From contig NZ_CP041405.1 in NCBI RefSeq assembly GCF_007066085.1, forward strand, positions 2,108,001 to 2,172,000: a stretch of 64,000 nucleotides of DNA, in the 5' to 3' direction. The notes beneath the pieces are model-generated. The model had not been told where the DNA came from, did not search any database, and worked only from the letters and a program-made list of their open reading frames with translations. The stretch is from Paenibacillus thiaminolyticus (GTDB taxonomy: Bacteria > Bacillota > Bacilli > Paenibacillales > Paenibacillaceae). Shown here one piece after another: positions 42,770 to 49,926 of the stretch (position 1 is the stretch's first letter; every line of letters begins with the position of its first letter). The position numbers and the translations under genes were made by a program.

Positions 42770-43036
42770 TTATTGGGACTGGGTCTGCTGCTGAGAATGG
42801 GCCGGCGCAATCTGGGCATGCTGCTGCAGCGATTGCACCAACAGGTTCATATGCTGCTGATGAGCTGACACCATCTGGACCAGCGTCTGCTGGATTGCGG
42901 CATTGTTCGTGCTCGCCGCCGTCGCCGCGCATTGCTTCAGCAGCAAGTCTTCATTGGAAATGGAATCTACGATATATTCCAATTCTTTCGCAGATAGCGG
43001 CTTCATCGAAAGATGGGTTTGTTGTCCGTATGGCAT
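42770..43036 (-). CDS. Small CotF-like coat protein
   Basis: An 88-residue helical, glutamine-rich protein with the CotF-type segment LSAKELEYIVDSISNEDLLLKQCAATAA, followed by a repeat-poor tail QHAQIAPAHSQQQTQSQ. It lies 25 bp upstream of the larger coat gene. The AGGAG is about twelve bases from ATG, an inefficient spacing. Only a coat-associated role is inferred from family and neighbour. Confidence 0.75.
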   Translation of the reverse strand: MPYGQQTHLSMKPLSAKELEYIVDSISNEDLLLKQCAATAASTNNAAIQQTLVQMVSAHQQHMNLLVQSLQQHAQIAPAHSQQQTQSQ

Positions 43037-43343
43037 AGTTGGTTTCTGCTCCTTTCAAACGTGAAATGGTTGGTAATCATTTGTATTATGACTCTCTGGC
43101 GGAGAAAATATGTAAATCGAATTCGTAGAGCATGTCCGCAGCTGGAACGAGCCCAGGATGAGCGGGAAGGAGTCGGAAGGAAGCTTCCGGCCTAGTCAAA
43201 AGGGGCTGGAGAAGGGGACTCGGGCCGGTTGTTCCCCTGTCCTGGCCCGAGCAGGCGAAATAGGTTGGGAAGGCGGCATGCCGCCCGTCAACTCCGGAAT
43301 TCGTAACGAATTCCAGCGGGCAATCCGGTTCCAGAGCGGCTCG
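43037..43343. other. Intergenic region with palindromes
   Basis: No gene is supported. It carries a perfect 14-bp palindrome GGCGGCATGCCGCC (43272-43285) and an 8-bp inverted repeat GGAATTCG-TAA-CGAATTCC (43296-43314), just after the MFS gene stop. They may terminate the MFS transcript, although no T run follows. Confidence 0.45.
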
Positions 43344-44546
43344 CTACTGCTTCACTCCCTGCTTCACAAGCCGCTGCATGAACAAGGCGCTGAGAATGGG
43401 CACGCTTCCGGTAACGGCCAGGAAACCGACAATAGCACCTTGCCCGCTCCGCCAGCTGACGAGTGCAATAAAAGCCGCGATCCCCAGCAGCCTTCCGGTC
43501 AGCAAGCCGAATTCGCGGACGACGGTCAGTTCCACCCGCTGCTTGACCGACTCCTCGTCCCGGCCCATAATATCGAAAGTGGAGGAGGTCATCGGCACGA
43601 TGAACAACGGGGAGAATAGAGATGTGATAACGCCGAAGAGGATGAGCATTGCATAGTTCACTTGGAAAAACAGAGGGACAATGGCCGCCGCCATCGCCAC
43701 GGTTCCCGCGATCATGCCTGCGGCACGATAAGAAGCGCGGTACAGCCGGCCCGCAAAGTAGAAGCTGACCAGCGCGACAGCCGAAGTAATGAGCGTGTAG
43801 TTGCCCAGCTTCAACTCGTTGGTGGTCGTGATATAGACGACGAGCCCGACCAGGAAGTAGTATACGCCTTCACGCACTCCCTGGGCGGCCAGTGCCGGCA
43901 GGGCGGCACGCCATGGGCTTCGCTTCGGCTTCCAGGCCGTAAACGGCAGCGACCAGCGGTACGCCCCTTCCGGCGGCCGCCGATGCAGCCAGAAGCTGAA
44001 TATGCCTGCGGTGACGAACACGATCAGCGAAGCCGTAAAAATCAGCGTATACCCCCGATCTCCTCCCAGGCCGGAGATGAGCAACCCGGATACCCACGGG
44101 GCGAGCATGGCGCAGCAAGACCCGATAAAGCCCGTCCAGCCGTTGAACAAATCGCGATTGGACGCATTTGTGATTTCAAAGTAAATCACATTGTACGCCA
44201 GCCAGAAGGCTCCGCTGGCGGTTCCGAGGACCAAGCCGAGCGGGAAAATGTACTGCACCGCGGCCTTATCGAGCCATAGAACCGCCGCGTAAAATATGGC
44301 GGACAAGCCGATGCCAAGCCGAAGGCAATTCATTTTATTGCCTTCCTTCACCCATTTTCCGGCAACATAGAACATGATGGTCATAGCCGCCTGTTGAGTA
44401 AAAGTAAACCAGCCGATAAAGGCGAATTCCGATTTCATCTTCCATAAAAAAACATTGACGAACGTCCCGGACAGGGCGTTCGCCAACGAAAATAGACCGA
44501 ATACGACCAAGAGCAACAAAGACTGGCCGTCAAGACGCGCTTTCAC
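43344..44546 (-). CDS. MFS transporter
   Basis: A 400-residue protein with twelve hydrophobic helices (for example LLLLVVFGLFSLANAL, AMTIMFYVAGKW, YIFPLGLVLGTASGAFWLAYNVIYFEI). The loop RDLFNGWTGFIGSCCAMLAP and the mid-loop RRPPEGAYRWSLPF mark an MFS permease of the YqgE type in Bacillus. The substrate is unknown. GTG at 44546 has GGGGAGGG nine bases upstream. It is alone, flanked by the coat genes and a zinc-ribbon gene. Confidence 0.85.
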   Translation of the reverse strand: MKARLDGQSLLLLVVFGLFSLANALSGTFVNVFLWKMKSEFAFIGWFTFTQQAAMTIMFYVAGKWVKEGNKMNCLRLGIGLSAIFYAAVLWLDKAAVQYIFPLGLVLGTASGAFWLAYNVIYFEITNASNRDLFNGWTGFIGSCCAMLAPWVSGLLISGLGGDRGYTLIFTASLIVFVTAGIFSFWLHRRPPEGAYRWSLPFTAWKPKRSPWRAALPALAAQGVREGVYYFLVGLVVYITTTNELKLGNYTLITSAVALVSFYFAGRLYRASYRAAGMIAGTVAMAAAIVPLFFQVNYAMLILFGVITSLFSPLFIVPMTSSTFDIMGRDEESVKQRVELTVVREFGLLTGRLLGIAAFIALVSWRSGQGAIVGFLAVTGSVPILSALFMQRLVKQGVKQ

Positions 44547-44628
44547 GAAGGTGAACCCTCCCCGCTTTCAGAGCTGGTAGCCATATGGTTACAGCTTTTA
44601 ACTTGCCCCAAAGCAGGCGTCTTATTTA

Positions 44629-45162
44629 TTAAGCTTTCGCATTTCTCACATTTTCCATCAGCGCTTCGCGATAAGGGGCCGTCAATATTTTGGATACCTG
44701 GAAGCAGGATGTGCACACATAGACGTTCAACTCGAACGGCGGCTGAAGCAATGGCGCCGCCAGCGCTTCCGGCTGGGCAGGCTTGAAGCCCGATCCGGAT
44801 ACCGTCTCCGTCCCGGTAAGCAGCATATATTCACGGCAGTGCGGGCATTCCGGCACTTCCTCCTGGCTGTGCAGGACCTGATCCACGCCTTCCTGGTATC
44901 GAAGCGTGTCCGTATCGCTGTACAGCACGCCTCCATCATCCCAACCGAAGTTGGACCAGCCCTTCTCTTCCGACTCTCCGGCTTCTTCCCGCTCCCCGGA
45001 CGCGGTCACTTCGTCTTCTTCCATCTCCAGCCCGACATTGAGCGTGCGGTAATTGTTCAACTCATTATGGCAATGCGGACATTCTTCCTCCGGGCCCAGT
45101 TCCTCGTCCCACACAATTTCCGTATCGCACCAAGGACATATTGTTTTGCCGGTCTCGCTCAT
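44629..45162 (-). CDS. Zinc-ribbon-like protein of unknown function
   Basis: A 177-residue acidic protein with four CxxC pairs: ICPWCDTE and ECPHCHNEL near the N-terminus, and ECPHCREYM and VCTSCFQV in the C-terminal half. The pairs form two zinc-ribbon sites. The middle is rich in glutamate. I do not recognise the family. ATG at 45162 follows AAAGGAGTGG; the frame runs back to 45267 through the small membrane-peptide gene and is not used there. Between it and the DUF350 gene is the 27-residue peptide gene. Confidence 0.75.
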   Translation of the reverse strand: MSETGKTICPWCDTEIVWDEELGPEEECPHCHNELNNYRTLNVGLEMEEDEVTASGEREEAGESEEKGWSNFGWDDGGVLYSDTDTLRYQEGVDQVLHSQEEVPECPHCREYMLLTGTETVSGSGFKPAQPEALAAPLLQPPFELNVYVCTSCFQVSKILTAPYREALMENVRNAKA

Positions 45163-45194
45163 CGGCTTCCACTCCTTTTGTATGTTACACGAGA

Positions 45195-45278
45195 TCATCC
45201 CATATTCTTCCAATAAATAATCCCGATAATGAAAAAAATCGCAGCCAGCGCAAACAGCGCGCCCCATAAATACTTCAT
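45195..45278 (-). CDS. 27-residue single-helix membrane peptide
   Basis: A 28-codon frame with GGGGAGGG six bases before its ATG at 45278. The peptide starts MKYLWGALFALAAIFF, continues with an all-hydrophobic helix through residue 21 and ends with WKNMG. It lies between the DUF350 gene and the zinc-ribbon gene, which starts 33 bp after its stop. No family is recognised. The strong ribosome binding site and the membrane-helix composition support a real gene, but conservation is untested. Confidence 0.5.
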   Translation of the reverse strand: MKYLWGALFALAAIFFIIGIIYWKNMG

Positions 45279-45327
45279 TCCGTATCCCTCCCCGACGTCA
45301 TGGAGATCAACCCGGCGCCGGGCGGCA

Positions 45328-45747
45328 TCACTTGATGCTCGCCCCGATAATATAGGACAGTGAAATGGAAATAATCATCGCCAACAGTCCGACCGCCCGG
45401 TTATCCTTTTCGATCTCTTCATCCAGCCGGAAATAAGGCATCAAGAAGCCGAATAAAAAGTAGGCGGCAAGCAACAGCACGTATCCGAACGCAGCCCACA
45501 TCAAGGACGCATACAAGGAATCCCTGGCCACGATTCCGAAGCGGAAAATATTGCATATCCCGAATATTTTACCGGACGTGGCCATGGCAACGCTGAGATT
45601 CCCCTTGCGGATCTCATCCCAGCACTTGTATTTCGTCACAAGCTCGAAAATGGACAGCAGCAGCACTAAAGCCAGCACGGCTACGGAAAAATAAGCAATC
45701 ATGGATACATAGGGATTGCTTAGCCATTGTTCAATCATGACTTCCAC
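45328..45747 (-). CDS. DUF350-family membrane protein (YshE-like)
   Basis: A 139-residue protein with four hydrophobic helices (about residues 12-35, 56-75, 82-101 and 118-136). It corresponds to DUF350/YshE, the gene that follows mutS2 in B. subtilis, and the position here matches. Typical segments are KYKCWDEIRKGNLSVAMATSGKIFGI and NRAVGLLAMIISISLSYIIG. GTG at 45747 with AAGGGGG at six bases is preferred to ATG at 45738. The function is unknown. Confidence 0.88.
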   Translation of the reverse strand: MEVMIEQWLSNPYVSMIAYFSVAVLALVLLLSIFELVTKYKCWDEIRKGNLSVAMATSGKIFGICNIFRFGIVARDSLYASLMWAAFGYVLLLAAYFLFGFLMPYFRLDEEIEKDNRAVGLLAMIISISLSYIIGASIK

Positions 45748-45775
45748 GGTGCTCCCCCTTTGGTCTCAAGATATT

Positions 45776-48133
45776 TTACTTCAACTCAGCCACAGTCACT
45801 CCCGTACCGCCCTCTCCGAAGCTGCCGATACGGAAGCTCTTGACGTGCTTGTGCTTGCGTAAAAATTCCTGAATTCCGGAACGAAGGACGCCGGTTCCTT
45901 TGCCGTGAATAATAAAGACCTGCCCCAGATTGCCAAGCAGCGCCTCGTCGAGGAAGCGGTCGACCTCCATCAACGCTTCTTCCAGGTTCGCCCCCCGAAG
46001 ATCGAGCTCCGATCGGACCGATTCCCCCCGGGTCCGCTTCACGTTGGCTCCCGACTGCACGGGCTTCGCGGCGGACTTCGCCGAGGAGAGAAGCTCCAGA
46101 TCGTCGAGCGGCACCTTCATCTTCATAATGCCGAGCTGCACGACGGCTTCCTCTCCGGCCAGCTCAACGACGCTGCCCTTTTGATTGAGGCTGTACACTC
46201 TGACGTCATCCCCCGCTTCAATGCGGCGGACCGGCTTCGCGTCCCGCTTCGGCTTCGCTGCCAGCTTGGCCTCGGGCGCGGCCTCATCCAACCGCTTCCG
46301 CGCTTCCGTCAGCATATGCTCCTTGACCTGAACTCCTTCCATCGCCAGCTGCCGCAGCTCGCCGATAATCTCCTGGGCTTCGCGGCGGGCCTTGTCCACG
46401 ATGGCGCGCGCCTTCTCTTCGGCTTGCTCCTGCCGCTTCTCCCGCTCGGCCTCCTGCTTCTCCAGCTCCCGGGTCAGCTTCTGCCGCATCGCTTCCAGCT
46501 CCATGCGCAGCTTCGATGCCGTCTCCCGCTCCGCTTCGGCCTTCAGCCGATTATCCTCCAGCGACGCGATCATCGTCTCGACGCGCATATCCTCTTCCGT
46601 CACTTCTCCGCGCGCATGATCGATAATCGGCTTCGGCAGCCCAAGCCGCTCCGCAATCGCGAACGCATTGCTTCGGCCCGGAACGCCGACCAGCAACCGA
46701 TAGGTCGGGCGCAGCGTCTGCACATCGAATTCCATGCTGGCGTTAATAACGCCTTTGCGCTCATAGGCATACGCCTTCAATTCGCTGTAATGCGTCGTCG
46801 CGACCATCCGGCAGCCCAGCCGGTGAATATGCTCCAGAATGGCAATCGCCAAGGCAGAACCTTCGGCCGGGTCGGTACCTGCTCCCACCTCATCCAACAG
46901 CACGAGGCTCTTCGGCGTCATTTGCTTCAAAATCCGAATAATATTGGTCAAATGGCTGGAGAACGTGCTCAAGCTCTGCTCAATGCTCTGTTCATCGCCA
47001 ATATCGGCATAGATCGCATCGAATACGCACATCTGGCTTCCATCCTCCGCCGGAATGAACAGCCCCGACATCGCCATCAGGTTCAACAGGCCGATGGTCT
47101 TCAAGGTGACCGTCTTACCGCCAGTATTCGGACCGGTGACCAGGATCGAGGTATAGGAATTGCCCAATTCCACATCGATCGGCACGACCTGATCGGCAGG
47201 AATCAACGGATGACGTGCCTTCCACAGCTTCAGGAAGCCGCGGTCATTCATCCGTGGCAGCGAAGCCTTCATTTCCCGCGCGAGGCGGGCCTTGGCGAAC
47301 ATGAAGTCCAGCGTCTCCACTGCCCCCGTATCGTACTCCAACACATCCGCAAGCAGGCCGACCTGCTCGGTCAGACGGGACAAAATGCGCTCGATCTCCC
47401 GCTCCTCCCGCAGCTTCGTCTCGCGCAGCTTATTGTTCATCGCCACGATCGCCTCCGGCTCGATGAACAGCGTCGCTCCCGAACCGGATTGATCATGGAC
47501 GATGCCGCCGTAATGACTTCGGTACTCCTGCTTCACCGGAATCACATACCGGTCATTGCGGATCGTAATCAGCTGCTCCTGCAGCATTTTGGCCGCGTTC
47601 GAAGAGCGAATCATCGCCTCCAGCTTCTCCCGGATGCGCGTCTCCCCGATACGAAGCTCACGCCGGACAGAAGCCAGCTCGAAGCTGGCCTGGTCGAGAA
47701 TCTCGCCCTGCTCGTCGATGCATTGGCGGATGTCCTCCTCCAGCTGCTTCTGATCGCTGATCGTCTCCGCCAGATCCTGCAATAGCGGGATCGCTTCTTC
47801 CTCATGCACGGCGGCAATATGGCGCTTCGTTCGCCGCGCCGCGAACAGCAGCGCTGAAATATCCCACAGCTCGGTGGAGCTGAGCATCGCTTGAATCCGC
47901 GCCCGCTTCAACGCTCCCCGAATATCCTTCACCCCCGCCAGCGGCGGGCCGCCCTTGAGGCGCTCGACCGTCATCGCTTCGTCAGTCGCCTGCAGACGGA
48001 GCTTCACTTCCTCCAAGTCCGAGCTCGGCCTCAGATTCAGCGCGGCCTGCTCGCCCAGCCCGGTCGCCGCATGGTTGGCGAGGGAAGCTAGTATTTTATG
48101 GTAATCCATCGTATTTAATATTTTTGAATCCAC
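45776..48133 (-). CDS. mutS2: Endonuclease MutS2
   Basis: A 785-residue protein. MutS core with P-loop GPNTGGKTVTLKTIGLL (near residue 335) and Walker B LVLLDEVGAGTDPAEG, coiled-coil between about 510 and 620, and a C-terminal Smr domain (LDLRGANLEEALMEVDRFLD, IHGKGTGVLRSGIQEFL) that gives nuclease activity. MutS2 suppresses recombination and in B. subtilis also rescues collided ribosomes. Start: GTG at 48133, giving DSKILNTMDYHKIL at the family position, though the ribosome binding site is eleven bases away. It is placed as in B. subtilis after cvpA, with polX missing and two plus-strand genes inserted between. Confidence 0.95.
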   Translation of the reverse strand: MDSKILNTMDYHKILASLANHAATGLGEQAALNLRPSSDLEEVKLRLQATDEAMTVERLKGGPPLAGVKDIRGALKRARIQAMLSSTELWDISALLFAARRTKRHIAAVHEEEAIPLLQDLAETISDQKQLEEDIRQCIDEQGEILDQASFELASVRRELRIGETRIREKLEAMIRSSNAAKMLQEQLITIRNDRYVIPVKQEYRSHYGGIVHDQSGSGATLFIEPEAIVAMNNKLRETKLREEREIERILSRLTEQVGLLADVLEYDTGAVETLDFMFAKARLAREMKASLPRMNDRGFLKLWKARHPLIPADQVVPIDVELGNSYTSILVTGPNTGGKTVTLKTIGLLNLMAMSGLFIPAEDGSQMCVFDAIYADIGDEQSIEQSLSTFSSHLTNIIRILKQMTPKSLVLLDEVGAGTDPAEGSALAIAILEHIHRLGCRMVATTHYSELKAYAYERKGVINASMEFDVQTLRPTYRLLVGVPGRSNAFAIAERLGLPKPIIDHARGEVTEEDMRVETMIASLEDNRLKAEAERETASKLRMELEAMRQKLTRELEKQEAEREKRQEQAEEKARAIVDKARREAQEIIGELRQLAMEGVQVKEHMLTEARKRLDEAAPEAKLAAKPKRDAKPVRRIEAGDDVRVYSLNQKGSVVELAGEEAVVQLGIMKMKVPLDDLELLSSAKSAAKPVQSGANVKRTRGESVRSELDLRGANLEEALMEVDRFLDEALLGNLGQVFIIHGKGTGVLRSGIQEFLRKHKHVKSFRIGSFGEGGTGVTVAELK

Positions 48134-48284
48134 AACAAGTTCGACTCCTCTCGGTGTCCATTATAACGAAACTCGTTTTTGATAGCTATGATGTCTGAAC
48201 CTGCCACTAATGTTTATCGAGGAAAAGGTTACACTAATTGTTGCACAACCTACACCCTTTCAAACGAGTAAAGGAGGAAAGTCC

Positions 48285-48638
48285 ATGAATTTTCTCGGCC
48301 ATGTCGTTCGATTTATCGTCGCGGCAATTGTATTGATGGTCACGGGCTGGATTGTGCCGGCGTTTTCCGTAGGCGGCTTCTGGAGTGCCCTGATCCTGGC
48401 CTTGGTGATCGCATTATTCGGCTGGATTGTCGAAGGCATCTTCGGCAAAAAAGTTACGCCGTTCGGACGCGGAATTGTCGGCTTTCTGGCCAGCGCCTTG
48501 GTCATATATGTAGCCCAATTTTTCGTCGGCGGCGTATCGGTTAGCATTCTGGGCGCCATTCTGGCCGCGCTCGTTATCGGGTTGATCGACTTGTTCATCC
48601 CGATTGCGACTCCATTCGAAGCCGGTAAAGAATCGTAA
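48285..48638 (+). CDS. Four-helix membrane protein (phage-holin-4-2/YvlD-like)
   Basis: A 117-residue integral membrane protein with four hydrophobic segments (about residues 8-25, 30-55, 66-87 and 93-110) and little else, in the style of the PF04020 holin-like family (YvlD). FIVAAIVLMVTGWIVPAFSVGGFWSALILALV is typical for such proteins. There are no phage genes nearby, so it is not evidence for a prophage. ATG at 48285 has AAAGGAGG seven bases upstream; the frame begins at 48210 without a site. It and the next gene are the only plus-strand genes between cvpA and mutS2. Confidence 0.7.
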   Translation: MNFLGHVVRFIVAAIVLMVTGWIVPAFSVGGFWSALILALVIALFGWIVEGIFGKKVTPFGRGIVGFLASALVIYVAQFFVGGVSVSILGAILAALVIGLIDLFIPIATPFEAGKES

Positions 48639-48775
48639 CCCGGACTGCAGTCCTTTTCCAAGTCCATACTCTCCCCCTCATCACCGTCATGCCATCATTA
48701 GCGGAATTCCTTGTCTGAACAGGCTTGGCAATCCGCCAATGCATCCGCTACACTGGACTGATAAGGGGGATGAGC

Positions 48776-49147
48776 ATGAGACGCAGCAGGCTATGGACGA
48801 TAGGAGTCACCATTTTGCTGAGCCTTGGGTTGACCGCATGCGGTGGATCGCGAACGGATACACCAGCGGCCGCAACCGAAGCCGCGGATGCCGAATTGGT
48901 CATCACCGCGACCAACTACCAGTTCGATCAGCCGGAATACCATATCAAGGCGGGCGAGTCCGTTCGCATCATATTGGAATCTAAAGGCAATCACGGCCTT
49001 CAGGTGAAGGAACTGGGCCTGAAGCTGGACCCGAACCAGACCGAGCAAGTCATCACTCCCGACAAGCCGGGTACTTATGAATTCTTCTGCACCATCATGT
49101 GCGGGCCGGGCCACAAGGACATGCACGCGAAGCTGATCGTCGATTAG
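48776..49147 (+). CDS. CuA-like cupredoxin lipoprotein
   Basis: A 123-residue lipoprotein (LTAC, cysteine 22). The mature domain is a cupredoxin fold with CuA ligands: H73 in GNHGL, and C105, C109, H113 and M116 in CTIMCGPGHKDM, the same spacing as the CuA loop CxxxCGxxHxxM of cytochrome oxidase subunit II. There is no transmembrane helix pair or haem partner nearby, so it is probably an electron-transfer or copper-handling protein rather than oxidase subunit II. ATG at 48776, six bases after AAGGGGG, is preferred. A strong terminator follows. Confidence 0.88.
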   Translation: MRRSRLWTIGVTILLSLGLTACGGSRTDTPAAATEAADAELVITATNYQFDQPEYHIKAGESVRIILESKGNHGLQVKELGLKLDPNQTEQVITPDKPGTYEFFCTIMCGPGHKDMHAKLIVD

Positions 49148-49174
49148 CGTACCTGCCTGGCCAGACAGACAGAG

Positions 49175-49210
49175 GCCGCCGTTCTGCCCTTCGGGGAGAC
49201 GGCGGCTTTT
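49175..49210. terminator. Bidirectional intrinsic terminator
   Basis: GCCGCCGT/ACGGCGGC (stem 49175-49182 with 49199-49206, with further pairing inside) is followed by TTTTGC on the plus strand. It separates the cupredoxin gene from the convergent cvpA gene. Confidence 0.85.
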
Positions 49211-49259
49211 GCATGCAGCGCGCTTGCTTCGCTCGGAGGCTGCGGGCACCGTAGCCCAA

Positions 49260-49871
49260 TTACAGCCATTGCGCCCAAGTGACTGCCTGTGCCATCGCAT
49301 CGGGTATCCATGCCCCGGTCCATTCCATCCAGACCGATGCTGCCGCCCAATCGCGGACAGCGCCGGCCGGCCAAGCCCGGAGCAGCACGTACATGATGCA
49401 CCAGAGGAAAGCGAATTGCACCAATCCCAAAAGGGCGCCGACCAGCCGATCCACGGCGCGCACCGGCTTCGCAGCGGTCAGCTTCTGGATCGCGAACCGA
49501 ATGAGCCACAGCCCCGCCATCGCGAAGGTGAACAGCAGAATGAACGCGACAACCGAATGCACCGTGTCCATCAAGGTTGGAGAGAGGGACGATATTGTCC
49601 CGCCCGTTCCTGCGCCGTTCCCCGAATTGGGAGAGAACAGCCGCCGGCGCACCCAGGGTACGAAATCTTCGTAATACCGCGAAGCGACAATGAACGACGC
49701 GATGCATCCAATGAGGGACAGAAGCTGAGATTTCATTCCCCGCCATGCTCCCCATGCTACCGATGCCACACCTGCCGCCGCCACGAAATAGTCCAACCCG
49801 TTCCATGCGGCAAATGCATTCGCGATACCGCCCCACAGTCTATCCAAAAATTCCAAGATGTCTGTATCCAT
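49260..49871 (-). CDS. CvpA-family membrane protein
   Basis: A 203-residue protein with four hydrophobic segments (about residues 25-40, 48-63, 105-130 and 150-166), the arrangement of CvpA/YshB. LDYFVAAAGVASVAWGAWRGMKSQLLSLIG and AVDRLVGALLGLVQFAFLWCIMYVLL correspond to the conserved CvpA regions. CvpA was first described for colicin V production and is now linked to envelope stress and cell division. ATG at 49871 follows AAGGAAGC. The gene follows zapA as in B. subtilis. Confidence 0.88.
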   Translation of the reverse strand: MDTDILEFLDRLWGGIANAFAAWNGLDYFVAAAGVASVAWGAWRGMKSQLLSLIGCIASFIVASRYYEDFVPWVRRRLFSPNSGNGAGTGGTISSLSPTLMDTVHSVVAFILLFTFAMAGLWLIRFAIQKLTAAKPVRAVDRLVGALLGLVQFAFLWCIMYVLLRAWPAGAVRDWAAASVWMEWTGAWIPDAMAQAVTWAQWL

Positions 49872-49894
49872 ATTTGCTTCCTTTTATCCGTATG

Positions 49895-49920
49895 TGTTCA
49901 AAAAGGCCGCTTTTTGAACA
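49895..49920. repeat. Inverted repeat TGTTCAAAAAG-GCCG-CTTTTTGAACA
   Basis: A perfect 11-bp inverted repeat with a 4-bp loop between cvpA and zapA. A near-identical 18-bp segment (TTCAAAAAGNCCGCTTTT) occurs at 53071-53088, on the other side of zapA. It may end the zapA transcript. Confidence 0.55.
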
Positions 49921-49926
49921 TCCCTT

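Noticed and set aside
45905..47785. 626-codon plus-strand frame
   Set aside because: Antisense shadow of mutS2, which has complete MutS and Smr motifs.
48285..48638. Holin-like protein as sign of a prophage
   Set aside because: Neighbours are ordinary chromosomal genes in conserved order; small four-helix proteins of this family are common outside phages.
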